Notes: generated from the sequence alone by a model not told the origin. A stretch of 64,000 nucleotides of DNA from Paenarthrobacter ureafaciens (GCF_004028095.1 NZ_SBHM01000007.1:1922001-1986000), one strand, 5' to 3'. Positions 26,101 to 34,776 are shown, counted from the stretch's first letter. A program made the numbers and translations.

Positions 26101-26928
26101 GGCAACTCCCTCTTGAATCGTGAACTTTTCATCGGCACCCGGGATGACCCATGTGCCTTCATGGTTACTGAATGAAGACCGCACGTGCAGCGGAACGCCG
26201 AACCGGCGGGCATACTCCACGCAGCGCAGGTGCAGGATCTTGGCGCCGGACGCAGCGAGCTCCAGCATCTCCTCGCTGGAGATGCGGTCAATCTTCTGGG
26301 CGGAGGAGACCACGCGGGGATCGGCAGTGTAGATGCCGTCAACGTCCGTGTAGATCTCGCAAACGTCCGCTTCCAGCGCTGCGGCCAGTGCAACAGCCGT
26401 GGTGTCCGAACCGCCGCGGCCCAGCGTGGTGATCTCATTGGTGACGCGGGTCATGCCCTGGAAGCCGGCGACGATTGCGATGTGGCCCTTGTCCAGCGCC
26501 GTGCGGATCCGGTGCGGGTCGACGTCGATAATTCGCGCCTTGCCGTGGATACCGTCGGTAATCATGCCGGCCTGCGAGCCGGTAAACGACTGGGCGGAAG
26601 CACCAAACTTGTTGATCGCCATTGCCAGCAGAGCCATCGAAATACGCTCGCCGGCGGACAACAGCATGTCCATCTCGCGGGCGGGGGCGGAGTCGGTGAC
26701 CTGGGCTGCGAGGTCGAGGAGCTCATCTGTGGTGTCACCCATTGCGGAGACGACAACGACTACCTCGTTGCCGGCCTTCTGCGCATCCACCACCCGCTGG
26801 GCAACCCGTTTGATGCCGTCGGCATCGGCAACCGAGGAACCGCCGAACTTCTGGACGATCAGCTGCTTGGTAATGGCAGCTCCGCCTGCGAGCTCTTCGA
26901 TTTTCACTTCGGTAGTGGGCATAGTCAT
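25582..26928 (-). CDS. lysC: Aspartate kinase (alpha subunit; beta from internal start)
   Basis: First enzyme of the aspartate pathway: L-aspartate plus ATP to 4-phosphoaspartate, leading to lysine, threonine, methionine and diaminopimelate. At 448 aa, it has the kinase motif [20 protein letters not shown], then [16 protein letters not shown] and [11 protein letters not shown], and two ACT domains at the C-terminus ([39 protein letters not shown]). The regulatory region resembles the lysine/threonine-sensitive enzyme of Corynebacterium. ATG 26928 and ATG 26922 are both possible starts. The gene stands alone here: asd, often next to lysC, is not adjacent in the window. Confidence 0.97.
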   Translation of the reverse strand: MTMPTTEVKIEELAGGAAITKQLIVQKFGGSSVADADGIKRVAQRVVDAQKAGNEVVVVVSAMGDTTDELLDLAAQVTDSAPAREMDMLLSAGERISMALLAMAINKFGASAQSFTGSQAGMITDGIHGKARIIDVDPHRIRTALDKGHIAIVAGFQGMTRVTNEITTLGRGGSDTTAVALAAALEADVCEIYTDVDGIYTADPRVVSSAQKIDRISSEEMLELAASGAKILHLRCVEYARRFGVPLHVRSSFSNHEGTWVIPGADEKFTIQEGVALEQPIISGVAHDRSEAKVTVVGVPDIPGKAAAIFQVIADAHSNIDMIVQNVSTHGTGRTDISFTLPIVEGADALAALRAAEGQIGFESIEYNENVGKLSLIGAGMRSHPGVSATFFKALSDAGINIDMISTSEIRISVVTSADKLDDAVRAIHAAFELDGDAEATVYGGTGR

Positions 26929-26947
26929 GCGCGCACCCTCACTGCAA

Positions 26948-26997
26948 TTAATAGGGTTCGAATCCGGCGTACCAATATCCTCATTGGAGCACGCCGG
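26948..26997 (-). promoter_or_regulatory. lysC promoter with overlapping dyad
   Basis: Minus-strand -35 TTGGTA (26975-26970) and -10 TATTAA (26953-26948) with a 16-bp spacer, about 20 bp before the lysC start. A two-part inverted repeat CCGGCGT-x-CCAAT...ATTGG...ACGCCGG (26964-26997) overlaps the -35, positioned like an operator. Confidence 0.55.
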
Positions 26998-27108
26998 CGT
27001 AGCTTATTTGCCAAGTTTATCGCCGGGTGCTCCCCACGCAGGAATTGTGACCACATGGCGGCATCATGAGGCATTTCGGCCTATGATCGCCCGGCGTACT
27101 ATCCATTT

Positions 27109-28170
27109 ATGACGTTCCAGGGCGGAGATTCCGACTATGAGGTGATCGGTGGGGGAGTCATTGACGACCGTCGTCCGCACCGTGCCGGGACCGAGGCGGG
27201 ACCGGCGTCGGCCCACGATGATGAGTCGCCGGCCCCTCCGCGCAGTCCGGTGGGTGCGGCGGCCCGCGCTGCCTGGTCGGATGTGGTCGCGTCCCTTGGC
27301 TCGTGGCGGTACTGGACTGCATGCGTTCTGGGGATAGCGGCCGCCGGCGCCTTGACCGCGGCGTTGGTGGGATTCGGCGCAGCCAACGGATGGTTCGAAA
27401 CAGGCCTGTGGGACGCCGTCTACCTGCTGCTGGGGGCTTGGCTGGTCCTTGTCGCTGCAGCTCACGGGGCCGTCCGAGGATTCAGGCGTCCCGCGTCCGG
27501 CGTTCTTGCCGCCCTGTTCTCAGGATTGCTGCATGGCCTGGTCCTGGCGCTTTTGTCCGGCGTTGTCCTGGCTGCGGTTGGCGCAGAAACGGGAGGGCCG
27601 ATCGCCCTGGCGATTGCCGCCGTCGTCGTGGTCACTGTAGAGGTGGCACTGTTCGGGCTGATCGGTGCCGGCAGCCGCGCCTGTTTCCGGAGGGCCTTGC
27701 CCGGAGGCGTGCTTGTGGCCGTGCTTCTGGCTTTCCTGTTGTTCGGAAACGTGGTGGCAACCCTCGCGCTGCTTCCGGGCACGTCCACCACCGCGCAAGC
27801 CTCGGTTCCGGTCAACGTGGAGCGCGACAAATCCGGGCGCATGACCGCTTATGAATGCGTCGGCCAAACGCGCCCGGTTGAGGTTGCGCACACCGATCGG
27901 GTGGCGTGGATCGCGGCGAGCAACCCGGTGATGGTCTTCGGGAGCACGGCGGGGGAGTTTGTTCCCAGGAACAGCGATTTCGCGTGGATACTGGCCGGGT
28001 TGCAATGGGCCGCCGATGGTCCGCAGCGGGACGTTCCCTGCCTCGGAGGCGAATCGAGTGACAGCCTGCCGCCAACGGTGCCGGTAGCGGTCACCGGCCT
28101 GGCGCTGCAGGGCGCCGTGGCCGCGTTGGTGGTGCTTCCCGGGCGGATGCGGTTGCGCCGGAAGGCCTGA
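27109..28170 (+). CDS. Polytopic membrane protein, unknown
   Basis: A 353-aa membrane protein. A hydrophilic N-terminus of about 60 residues (acidic, Pro-rich) precedes five or so helices (about 68-95, 102-125, 132-155, 160-185, 195-220). A roughly 110-residue extracytoplasmic domain follows (GTSTTAQASVPVNVERDKSG through GESSDSLPPTVPV, with Cys in YECVGQT and VPCLGG) and then a final helix and basic tail. The two Cys could form a disulfide. I do not recognise the family. The only upstream promoter-like element is TATGAT at 27082-27087, and no ribosome site is seen before the ATG, so the transcript may have a very short leader. It is convergent with recR. Confidence 0.8.
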   Translation: MTFQGGDSDYEVIGGGVIDDRRPHRAGTEAGPASAHDDESPAPPRSPVGAAARAAWSDVVASLGSWRYWTACVLGIAAAGALTAALVGFGAANGWFETGLWDAVYLLLGAWLVLVAAAHGAVRGFRRPASGVLAALFSGLLHGLVLALLSGVVLAAVGAETGGPIALAIAAVVVVTVEVALFGLIGAGSRACFRRALPGGVLVAVLLAFLLFGNVVATLALLPGTSTTAQASVPVNVERDKSGRMTAYECVGQTRPVEVAHTDRVAWIAASNPVMVFGSTAGEFVPRNSDFAWILAGLQWAADGPQRDVPCLGGESSDSLPPTVPVAVTGLALQGAVAALVVLPGRMRLRRKA

Positions 28171-28205
28171 GCTATTCGGCGCTTGCGTTGGTCAGGGTCC
28201 CGCGA

Positions 28206-28805
28206 TCAGGCGAGGGCGTTGCGACGGCCCTCGAAGGCACGGCCGAGCGTCACTTCGTCGGCGTACTCGAGGTCTCCGCCCACCGGCAGGCCGGAAGCGA
28301 GGCGCGTGACCGTGATGCCGATCGTCTTCAGCATCCGTGCCAAATAGGTGGCCGTCGCCTCACCTTCGAGGTTCGGATCGGTGGCGATGATGATTTCCTG
28401 GATGGCGCCGTCGTTGAGCCGCGTAAGGAGCTCGCGGATCCGCAGCTGTTCCGGGCCGACGCCCGCGATGGGGTTAATGGCGCCGCCCAGTACGTGGTAG
28501 CGCCCACGGAAGGTACGCGTACGTTCAACGGCCAGGACGTCCTTCGATTCCTCCACCACGCAAATGACCGAGGGGTCCCGGCGGGGGTCGCGGCAAATGT
28601 TGCAGGTTTCCTGCTCAGTGACGTTGAAGCACACTGAGCAGAACTTCACGCGTTCCTTGACGGTGGTGATGGCTGCAACCAGGCGCTTCATATCCTCGGG
28701 ATCAGCCTCGAGGATATGGAACGCCAGGCGCTGCGCCGATTTGGGCCCAACACCGGGGAGCCGGCCGAGCTCGTCAATCAGCTCTTGAACTGCACCTTCG
28801 TACAC
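28206..28805 (-). CDS. recR: Recombination protein RecR
   Basis: RecFOR-pathway protein of 199 aa that loads RecA at gaps. The N-terminal helix-hairpin-helix ([20 protein letters not shown]) is followed by a four-Cys zinc finger ([19 protein letters not shown]), a Toprim domain ([37 protein letters not shown]) and a C-terminal Walker-B-like segment ([20 protein letters not shown]). The start is GTG 28805. It lies 72 bp downstream of dnaX on the same strand, the usual dnaX-recR arrangement, here without a ybaB gene between them. Confidence 0.98.
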   Translation of the reverse strand: MYEGAVQELIDELGRLPGVGPKSAQRLAFHILEADPEDMKRLVAAITTVKERVKFCSVCFNVTEQETCNICRDPRRDPSVICVVEESKDVLAVERTRTFRGRYHVLGGAINPIAGVGPEQLRIRELLTRLNDGAIQEIIIATDPNLEGEATATYLARMLKTIGITVTRLASGLPVGGDLEYADEVTLGRAFEGRRNALA

Positions 28806-28877
28806 AATGTCCTCGTTCGTTTCGTTGCAATGCCGCTGCGCCCAGGGTTAGGGCTGCGTGCCAGGCGCAGATGGTGG

Positions 28878-31800
28878 TCAGCGCATGTGGAGGGGAGAAC
28901 CGTCCAACGACCGCTCTTCAATCAGCTTTCCGCCCAGAATACGCTCCACCGCGGCGCGTCCGAACACCCTCGATTCCTCGATGGTCTCGTCCTCGGGGCT
29001 GGGGATGTCCTCCGCTACGCTGGTCGGCTGGGCCTGGGGATGGGCAGGCGCCTGGACGCGGCCCCGCTGGGCCTCAGGGCTGTTGGTCAACCGCTGGTAG
29101 AGGCTCTGCTTGACCGCCGGACCGCCCGACGGCGCGTCCCCTTCGAGCGTGGCGACGGAACCGTGGGCCTCCTGCGGCTCCAGGGACGACAAGGGCCACG
29201 CCGGTGCCTTCTGCTGGGTTTGCGTCGCGCCGGTTCCGGGCCATTCCGACGGCGGTGCGACGTCCCAGCCTGAGGAACCGTTGTTCCCGGCGCTGGTTGG
29301 CTGGCCGTAGGTGGACGGCTCGGCGGTTTCGCTGCCGATGTCAGGAGTCCCGGCCGTGGGAGCCTGGGCTGTTGCCGGTATTTGGGCTGCAGCTGGCTCG
29401 TACTGCGGGGCCGACTCGTTCTGCGAGGGCTGGGCCGCTTGGTGGTCGCTGCTGTTGCCGTTGGCTTTGGCTTTACCGCCAACGTTGGATTCCGTGCCAA
29501 CAACCCACGTTCCCGGCGCATGTTCCACCGCACGTGACCACGGATCCTGGGCGGGATCCGGCCGCGAGGGGGTCTCGGTGGCATTCGGGGGTTTCGTGGC
29601 CTGCGTGGGCTGTGGGCTTGCCTGTGGGCGCGACGGTGTCCGGGGCCGTGCGTCGGCCTGGGCCTGCGCAGGGGCGGCCGGGGCCTCGTACCGGGGGGTC
29701 GGCTCCCAGTCAGCCGGCGGTTCTTCCTCCAGCGGCGGGGCGTCCTCGTCGAGCGGCGGACCCCAATCGTCATCAGGGTACGAGTAGTCGCCGGCCGTGT
29801 CAGGCACGGATGCCCGGGGTCCGGCCTGGGGAGTTGCCTGCGGTCCAGCAGGTGGTTCTTCCGGCGTCTTCGGACCCGTCAACCAGACCGATTCCCGGTC
29901 CACCGGGGAAGCGGCCGGCCAGCTCGGAGCTTCCGCGTTCTCCGTACTGCGGGCCGAGGACTCTGAGGTGCTGGCAGTGTGATCCGTTGAAACGGGTTCC
30001 GGCGCTGCTGGCTCCGGGGCAGGGGTTTCCTGCGCAGGAGCTTTGCGGGGCGCGTCCTGCGCAGGATCTTTCCCGGCGGAAGACTCTTGTTCAGGGCGTG
30101 ACGCCGGAGCAATGCCCCACGCTGCATCCACGGCGGTGGCAGCTGCCGGAGCTGGTGCTGGAGTAGCCGCTACTGGTGCCGGAGTAGCCGCGACCGGCGT
30201 TGGAGCTGCCGCGACTGGTGCTGGAGCTAGCGGAGCTGTATCCGATCCGCTGGCCAGGTGTGCAGCTCCGTCTGAAACCGTGTTTCCGGCTCCTTGGGCG
30301 CCGGAAACCGGTTCTTGCGCGTTCGTTGCCGGGGTGTCCCGGCTAGTACGTGCTTTTGGGTTTGGTTCAGAGCTCGCTGAGCTGTTGGCGCCTGCCACTG
30401 CGACAATCTGGCAATCGATGCCGATGGTCTTGTGGATGGCCTGGCGCAGGTTCTCCGCATGATCGGCGCGTCCGAACGCCCCGGCAAGGCCACTGGTTGT
30501 GAAGGCCAGGGTAAGGACTTGGGCGTCGTACTGGGCCACTTGGGCGTTGGGTTCCACCAAGGCCCAGGTGCTGCGCTTGATCTTGGCCAACGTCTGCAGC
30601 ACGTCCGGCCAAGCACGCCGGAGCGTTTCAACGTCTCCGCCGGAGGGGGTTGGGGCTGACGGAATGGCCGCGGGCCGAGCTTCCGGCGCAGGTGCGGACT
30701 GCGAGGCTGGAGCGGATCGCGTGGCTGGTGCAGGTTGTGAGGCTGGTGAAGGGTACGGCTGGTTCTGCTGCGCAGCCGGGCTTTGTGCCGCCGGTGCTGC
30801 CTGTCCCGTGGGCGCCGCCGGATTCTGCTGCGTCGCCGGAGTTTGCACAGGAGCTTGCTGTCCCTCAGCGGGACCCGTTGGGCGCCCGGAAACGGACCGG
30901 TCCTCCACAGGCCAGTCGTTGGTGGAGACCCGTGGTGCCGTCAGGGACGTCCGGGCCTCGGAGGCCGGATGCTGTGGCTCTCGTCGCTGGTGGTCCTGCG
31001 CTGGAGCGGTGGCAGGTGCAACGGGTGCCGTCGGTGCCGCGGGGGCAGTAGCGGTTTGGTGCTCAACGGGACGTTCCGCCGGCTGTTGGGGAGTCATGGG
31101 TGCCGTAGCAGCAGGGACAGCGGGGGCTGTTTGCTGAGCGGCAGGAGCCACGGGTTGAGCTGCCGGTGCCTGCTGAGCCTGCGAACCGGCGACTGGTGCT
31201 GCCCCGGCCTGAGGTGAGGCTGAAGCGGCAGCCGGGATCCCGGCGTCGCCGGCGTAGTTGAGCCGACGTTCCACGCGGTCTATGCGCGCGGCGATCCCGC
31301 GCTCCGTCTGCTCCGCGCTCGGAAGGAGAATGCGGGCGCAAAGAAGTTCCAGGTGCAGCCGTGGTGACGTGGCACCGGTCATTTCGGTGAGGGCGGTGTT
31401 GGTGACGTCGGCAGCCCGGGACAGTTCAGCCGCACCCAGATTGGTGGCTTGGTTGCGCATGCGGGCGATCTGGTCCTCCGGCATGCCGCGGAGGATGGAC
31501 TGGGCGCTTTCCGGCATGGCCTGGACGATGATGAGGTCCCGGAACCGCTCCAGGAGGTCCTCCACGAAGCGTCGCGGATCGTGGCCCGTCTGGATGACGC
31601 GGTCAACGGCACGGAACACCGTGGCGGAGTCCGCCGCGGCGACGGCATCGACGACGTCGTCAAGAAGGGAGGCATGGGTGTAGCCAAGCAGGGCAACGGC
31701 GAGCTCGTAATCGAGGCCGTTCGGTCCGGCTCCAGCCATGAGCTGGTCCAGCACGGAAAGGGAGTCGCGCACTGAGCCGCCACCGGCACGGATCACCAGA

Positions 31801-32420
31801 GAAAGCACGCCCGGAGCCACGGGCACATTCTCCTGGTGGCACAGCAGCTCAAGGTACTTGATGAGCGGCTCCGGCGGCACCAAACGGAAGGGGTAGTGGT
31901 GCGTGCGGGAGCGGATGGTGCCGATGACCTTGTCCGGTTCCGTGGTGGCGAAGATGAACTTGATGTGTTCCGGCGGCTCTTCGACGATCTTAAGCAGCGC
32001 ATTGAAGCCGGCAGAGGTGACCATGTGGGCTTCGTCAATGATGAAGATCTTGTAGCGGTCGCGAACAGGGGCGAACGTGGCGCGTTCACGGAGATCCCGG
32101 GCATCGTCCACACCGCCGTGGCTGGCGGCATCGATCTCGATCACATCCAGCGAACCCGAACCGCCGCGGGCAAGCTCGATGCAGCTGGGGCACTTTCCGC
32201 AGGGAGTGTCCGTGGGGCCCTCGGCGCAATTCAGGCAGCGCGCGAGGATGCGCGCGGAAGTGGTCTTGCCACAGCCGCGCGGGCCGGAAAAGAGGTAGGC
32301 ATGGTTCACGCGGTTCTTCCGCAGCGCCGTCATCAGCGGCTCCGTGACGTGTTCCTGTCCGATAACGTCCGCGAACGAATCCGGGCGGTACCTTCGGTAC
32401 AGGGCAGTTGTAACAGTCAC
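28878..32420 (-). CDS. dnaX: DNA polymerase III subunits gamma/tau
   Basis: Clamp-loader ATPase. Walker A GPRGCGKTT is at 46-54, the zinc-binding cysteines are at 65, 74, 77 and 80, Walker B is in IFIIDEAHM, and the SRC-type motif is at TIRSRTHHYPF. The AAA core ends around 380. At 1180 aa the protein is very long: residues from about 390 are Ala/Pro/Gln-rich low complexity, interrupted by one folded segment (about 590-690, VETLRRAWPDVLQTLAKIKR to IDCQIVAVAG). That segment is the tau-like domain of actinobacterial DnaX. A further acidic Pro-rich tail ends in a conserved-looking stretch (ESRVFGRAAVERILGGKLIE). The start is GTG 32420. SRP RNA lies just upstream. Confidence 0.96.
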   Translation of the reverse strand: MTVTTALYRRYRPDSFADVIGQEHVTEPLMTALRKNRVNHAYLFSGPRGCGKTTSARILARCLNCAEGPTDTPCGKCPSCIELARGGSGSLDVIEIDAASHGGVDDARDLRERATFAPVRDRYKIFIIDEAHMVTSAGFNALLKIVEEPPEHIKFIFATTEPDKVIGTIRSRTHHYPFRLVPPEPLIKYLELLCHQENVPVAPGVLSLVIRAGGGSVRDSLSVLDQLMAGAGPNGLDYELAVALLGYTHASLLDDVVDAVAAADSATVFRAVDRVIQTGHDPRRFVEDLLERFRDLIIVQAMPESAQSILRGMPEDQIARMRNQATNLGAAELSRAADVTNTALTEMTGATSPRLHLELLCARILLPSAEQTERGIAARIDRVERRLNYAGDAGIPAAASASPQAGAAPVAGSQAQQAPAAQPVAPAAQQTAPAVPAATAPMTPQQPAERPVEHQTATAPAAPTAPVAPATAPAQDHQRREPQHPASEARTSLTAPRVSTNDWPVEDRSVSGRPTGPAEGQQAPVQTPATQQNPAAPTGQAAPAAQSPAAQQNQPYPSPASQPAPATRSAPASQSAPAPEARPAAIPSAPTPSGGDVETLRRAWPDVLQTLAKIKRSTWALVEPNAQVAQYDAQVLTLAFTTSGLAGAFGRADHAENLRQAIHKTIGIDCQIVAVAGANSSASSEPNPKARTSRDTPATNAQEPVSGAQGAGNTVSDGAAHLASGSDTAPLAPAPVAAAPTPVAATPAPVAATPAPAPAAATAVDAAWGIAPASRPEQESSAGKDPAQDAPRKAPAQETPAPEPAAPEPVSTDHTASTSESSARSTENAEAPSWPAASPVDRESVWLTGPKTPEEPPAGPQATPQAGPRASVPDTAGDYSYPDDDWGPPLDEDAPPLEEEPPADWEPTPRYEAPAAPAQAQADARPRTPSRPQASPQPTQATKPPNATETPSRPDPAQDPWSRAVEHAPGTWVVGTESNVGGKAKANGNSSDHQAAQPSQNESAPQYEPAAAQIPATAQAPTAGTPDIGSETAEPSTYGQPTSAGNNGSSGWDVAPPSEWPGTGATQTQQKAPAWPLSSLEPQEAHGSVATLEGDAPSGGPAVKQSLYQRLTNSPEAQRGRVQAPAHPQAQPTSVAEDIPSPEDETIEESRVFGRAAVERILGGKLIEERSLDGSPLHMR

Positions 32421-32459
32421 AGGGAAAACCTACCTATAGGGACTGACATTTAAATAAGA

Positions 32460-32547
32460 GACCCCTCATGCACCCGCCAGAGCCCATCTACCCTTGCTAC
32501 CTTCCGGTCCTGGGGGAGTTCAACAGGATGACGCCACACGAGGGGCC
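32460..32547 (-). ncRNA. ffs: Signal recognition particle RNA, small bacterial type
   Basis: The minus strand contains the SRP domain IV hallmark: CCAGGACCGGAAGGTAGCAA then GGGTAGATGGGC, where GGAAG forms the tetraloop region and the AGCA side the Ffh-binding internal loop. The ends pair as GGCCCCTC at 32547-32540 and GAGGGG at 32467-32462, closing one long hairpin of about 88 nt. A T-rich stretch (TCTTATTT) follows the 3' end. The position directly upstream of dnaX is common for actinobacterial SRP RNA. Exact ends may differ by a few bases. Confidence 0.92.
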
Positions 32548-32648
32548 GTCGACAAGCTTACCCGAACTTGGGGCACGGTTCGAATCGGCTGGAGGGGACT
32601 GTGGAAACCGCTCGACGGCGGGTACTCCGCGCCGTCGAACCCGGCCGT

Positions 32649-32735
32649 CCCTCTATCACCTGCCGCCCGTTTCCGCCCGCCCCTCTATCAGGTCCAGTCC
32701 GTTTCCGGCCGTCCCTCAATCACTTATCGACCCGA
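32649..32735. repeat. 32-bp tandem repeat, about 2.7 copies
   Basis: CCCTCTATCA starts at 32649 and 32681 and CCCTCAATCA at 32713, each 32 bp apart. GTTTCCG recurs at 32669 and 32701 with the same period. The sequence is non-coding on both strands as far as I can judge. It forms the first part of a repeat mosaic in the 510-bp gap between the SRP RNA and the NIF3-like gene. Confidence 0.75.
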
Positions 32736-32740
32736 GCTCT

Positions 32741-33019
32741 GCGCACCTGTTTCCGCTTGGCGCACCCGTTGTGGGTGGACGGCGCACCCGTTTCCGCGTG
32801 GCGCTCCTGTTCTGATGGGTGCGGATTGCGGGAAGGGGTGCGGCGTCGGCGGCGGGTCAACGGCCGGCCCCGGCGGCGGGCGTCGGTGTCTGCCCGGGGT
32901 GGGGCTGTGCGGCCACTCTGTCTGGGTGCACCTGTTTCCGCTTGGCGCACCCGTTGTGAGTTGGCGGCGCACCCGTTTCCGCGTGGCGCTCCAGTTCCTA
33001 TGGGTGCGGATTGCGGGTG
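32741..33019. repeat. Duplicated 95-bp block built from a 26-bp unit
   Basis: The unit GCGCACCYGTTTCCGCKTGG plus CGCWCC occurs at 32741, 32782, 32926 and 32967, so pairs spaced 41 bp are themselves repeated 185 bp apart. Each pair is followed by TGGGTGCGGATTGCGGG. The blocks share the GTTTCCG core with the 32-bp repeats upstream. ORFs through here are low-complexity artefacts. Confidence 0.8.
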
Positions 33020-33060
33020 AGGGTGCGGCGTCAACGGCCGGCCCAGTGCGACGGAGTGGA

Positions 33061-33366
33061 TCATCGCCACCCTTTGACAGGCCACGTCATGAAGGCCGGC
33101 TCCTCGTAAGGATGGGCTTCACGCAAAGCCAGTACCACGCCGTCGAGCAGTTCTCCGGCGACTACGCACTCAACGCGGACTTCCGGCACCTGCTCGGGCT
33201 CCCCGACGTCGCCGATGAACGGTTGCGCTCCCGGAAGGGGAGTGAAGCGGCCTGTGCCGGGCGAGGTGAAAGCGCAATGGGAATAGTCGCCTATTCGACC
33301 GGCCCCGGCGTCGCCGATCGCCTTCAGGACGGCGTCCGCATGATCTTCGGGCACGTAGACAACCAA
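33061..33366 (-). CDS. NIF3/YqfO-like small domain protein
   Basis: A stand-alone domain of about 101 aa resembling the CutA/PII-like insertion domain of YqfO (NIF3 family): VVYVPEDHADAVLKAIGDAG, AGRIGDYSHCAFTSPGTGRF, PLPGAQPFIGDVGEPEQVPE, VRVECVV and LREAHPYEEPAF. Function of the stand-alone form is unknown. The start is uncertain: the ORF begins at TTG 33366, but the family-like sequence continues upstream in frame as FTTELHA, with codons GTC (33390) and CTG (33375) and an in-frame TGA just before, and no ATG or GTG. No ribosome site is evident. The gene may use a rare start or may have lost its start codon. Confidence 0.82.
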   Translation of the reverse strand: MVVYVPEDHADAVLKAIGDAGAGRIGDYSHCAFTSPGTGRFTPLPGAQPFIGDVGEPEQVPEVRVECVVAGELLDGVVLALREAHPYEEPAFMTWPVKGWR

Positions 33367-33656
33367 GGCATGCAGTTCGGTCGTAAAGACATTTTGTCAG
33401 CAACTAAGGCCCGGAACCGGCCCCAAGCATTGCATCCGGAGAGGTCGCAGCGGACCATAAGTATGTACACCGATTGGGGCAATCTCCGTCGATTGTGAGC
33501 CGCGGGGCCTGGGCAAGAGGGGCCGGACCCGGCGGCTCAACGGAAGTACCGTAGGAATGGGCGCGTTGGGGGCGTCCATTTTTTCGTTAAAGTCTTGTCG
33601 TTCAGGCTGCTGCCGACGGGCGGCGTCGCGGGCTTGGAACCCGTTCTGGCGCCCGA

Positions 33657-33686
33657 TTGGGAGATGCCGAAAATCTCAGGTACAGT
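33657..33686 (+). promoter_or_regulatory. Promoter of tRNA-Ser
   Basis: -35 TTGGGA (33657-33662) and -10 TACAGT (33681-33686) with an 18-bp spacer, ending 26 bp before the tRNA. The rest of the roughly 290-bp gap upstream (33367-33656) shows no ORF or RNA I can support. Confidence 0.55.
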
Positions 33687-33712
33687 AGTATCTGCTTTCG
33701 AATCGGAAGCAA

Positions 33713-33797
33713 GGAGAATTCGCCTAGCGGCCTATGGCGCACGCCTGGAACGCGTGTTGGGTTAACGCCCTCGGGGGTTCAAATCCCCCATTCTCCG
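33713..33797 (+). tRNA. tRNA-Ser, anticodon GGA
   Basis: An 85-nt tRNA with a long variable arm, as expected for serine. Acceptor arms GGAGAAT and ATTCTCC pair perfectly, with G as discriminator. The anticodon loop CTGGAAC carries GGA, reading UCC/UCU codons. The T arm is GGGGGTTCAAATCCCCC. The CCA end is not encoded. A terminator follows six bases later. Confidence 0.97.
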
Positions 33798-33802
33798 CGT
33801 TT

Positions 33803-33831
33803 GGCCCCGGTCCACTGGACCGGGGCCTTTT
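33803..33831 (+). terminator. Terminator after tRNA-Ser
   Basis: 11-bp perfect stem GGCCCCGGTCC-ACT-GGACCGGGGCC followed by TTTT. Confidence 0.93.
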
Positions 33832-33876
33832 GCGTTCACCAGCCAAGCCCCGGGGCAGCCCTCACGAGACAGGGCG

Positions 33877-34776
33877 CTAGCTTTGCGCAGCCGCCACCCG
33901 CTCCAGCACCTCACGGCACGCCAGGATGGCCGGGTGGATGCGCCCGGCAGTGCGCGTGGAGGTGAAGATGGTCCGCGCGGGCGAACCGGGCAGGTCAAGC
34001 AGCTGGACCGGCCGTTCCATTCCCGTCCAGACGAGGTCCGGCATCAGGGCTACGGCGTTGCCGGATTCGATGAGCCGGATCTGCGCCTGGAGGTCGGCGG
34101 TTTCATAACGTACGTCGGGTTCGAATCCGGCTGAACGGCAGGCTTGCTCGGCCCAGTGCCGTGATGCGGCTCCACGGGGTTCCATGACCCACGGCATGGA
34201 GGCCGTGTCCGCGATGGATGCAACATGTTCCCCGCCGAGCCCCACCGGGGGAGTAGCCAGGCGAATGGCGTCGCTGGTCAAGGTCGCCCGGTCGAGGCCG
34301 GGGTGGTGCGGTGCTGCGTGCCCGGGGTACTGCTCGGCCACCACGATGTCGAAGTCCCTGGCCCACGTCTCGTAAAGTGCGGTTTCCGGCTCCCGTTGGG
34401 TCATCTCTACGCGCACTTCCGGGTACTCCTGCCGCATGATCGTCAGGAATCCGGGGAGCAGCGCCAGTGCAGCGGACTGGAACACTGCCAGGCGCACGGT
34501 GCCGGTCACGGTGGAAAGAGACGCAGCGAGCTCCGTCTCGGCGCGTTCCAGCGTCTCGAGGAGGGCGGACGTGTGGGCTACGAGGATCTCAGCCTGGGGC
34601 GTGAGTTGAACGCGGCGCCCCGCTTTCCGGAGGAGTTCCACCCCGGCTTCCTTCTCCAGGAGGGTGAGCTGCTGGGAGACGGAAGACGGGCTGTATTGCA
34701 TGGCGTCAGCCACCTCGGCGAGGGTGCCGCGGATCTTGAGTTCGTGCAGCAATCGCAGCCTGCGGACGTCCAGCAC
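33877..34776 (-). CDS. LysR-family regulator, probable putA activator
   Basis: LysR-type regulator of 299 aa. The winged HTH is LDVRRLRLLHELKIRGTLAE then VADAMQYSPSSVSQQLTLLE. The effector domain begins near 90 (GTVRLAVFQSAALALLPGFL) with the periplasmic-binding-protein-like fold. The start is set at GTG 34776, with GGAGG 6 nt upstream; the ORF extends four codons to a TTG at 34788 that overlaps this ribosome site. The gene is divergent from putA, separated by 123 bp with dyads, so it likely regulates proline catabolism, sensing proline or an intermediate. That assignment rests on position only. Confidence 0.9.
   Translation of the reverse strand: MLDVRRLRLLHELKIRGTLAEVADAMQYSPSSVSQQLTLLEKEAGVELLRKAGRRVQLTPQAEILVAHTSALLETLERAETELAASLSTVTGTVRLAVFQSAALALLPGFLTIMRQEYPEVRVEMTQREPETALYETWARDFDIVVAEQYPGHAAPHHPGLDRATLTSDAIRLATPPVGLGGEHVASIADTASMPWVMEPRGAASRHWAEQACRSAGFEPDVRYETADLQAQIRLIESGNAVALMPDLVWTGMERPVQLLDLPGSPARTIFTSTRTAGRIHPAILACREVLERVAAAQS

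Noticed and set aside
25582..27108. Lysine riboswitch before lysC
   Set aside because: The promoter leaves a leader of only about 15-20 nt, far too short, and the inverted repeat overlaps the -35.
32649..32735. CRISPR array
   Set aside because: The 32-bp periodicity is a continuous tandem repeat without unique spacers, and no cas genes are near.
32494..33498. 334-aa plus-strand ORF across the SRP RNA and repeat region
   Set aside because: Covers the SRP RNA and repeats and is antisense to the NIF3-like gene; low-complexity repetitive translation.
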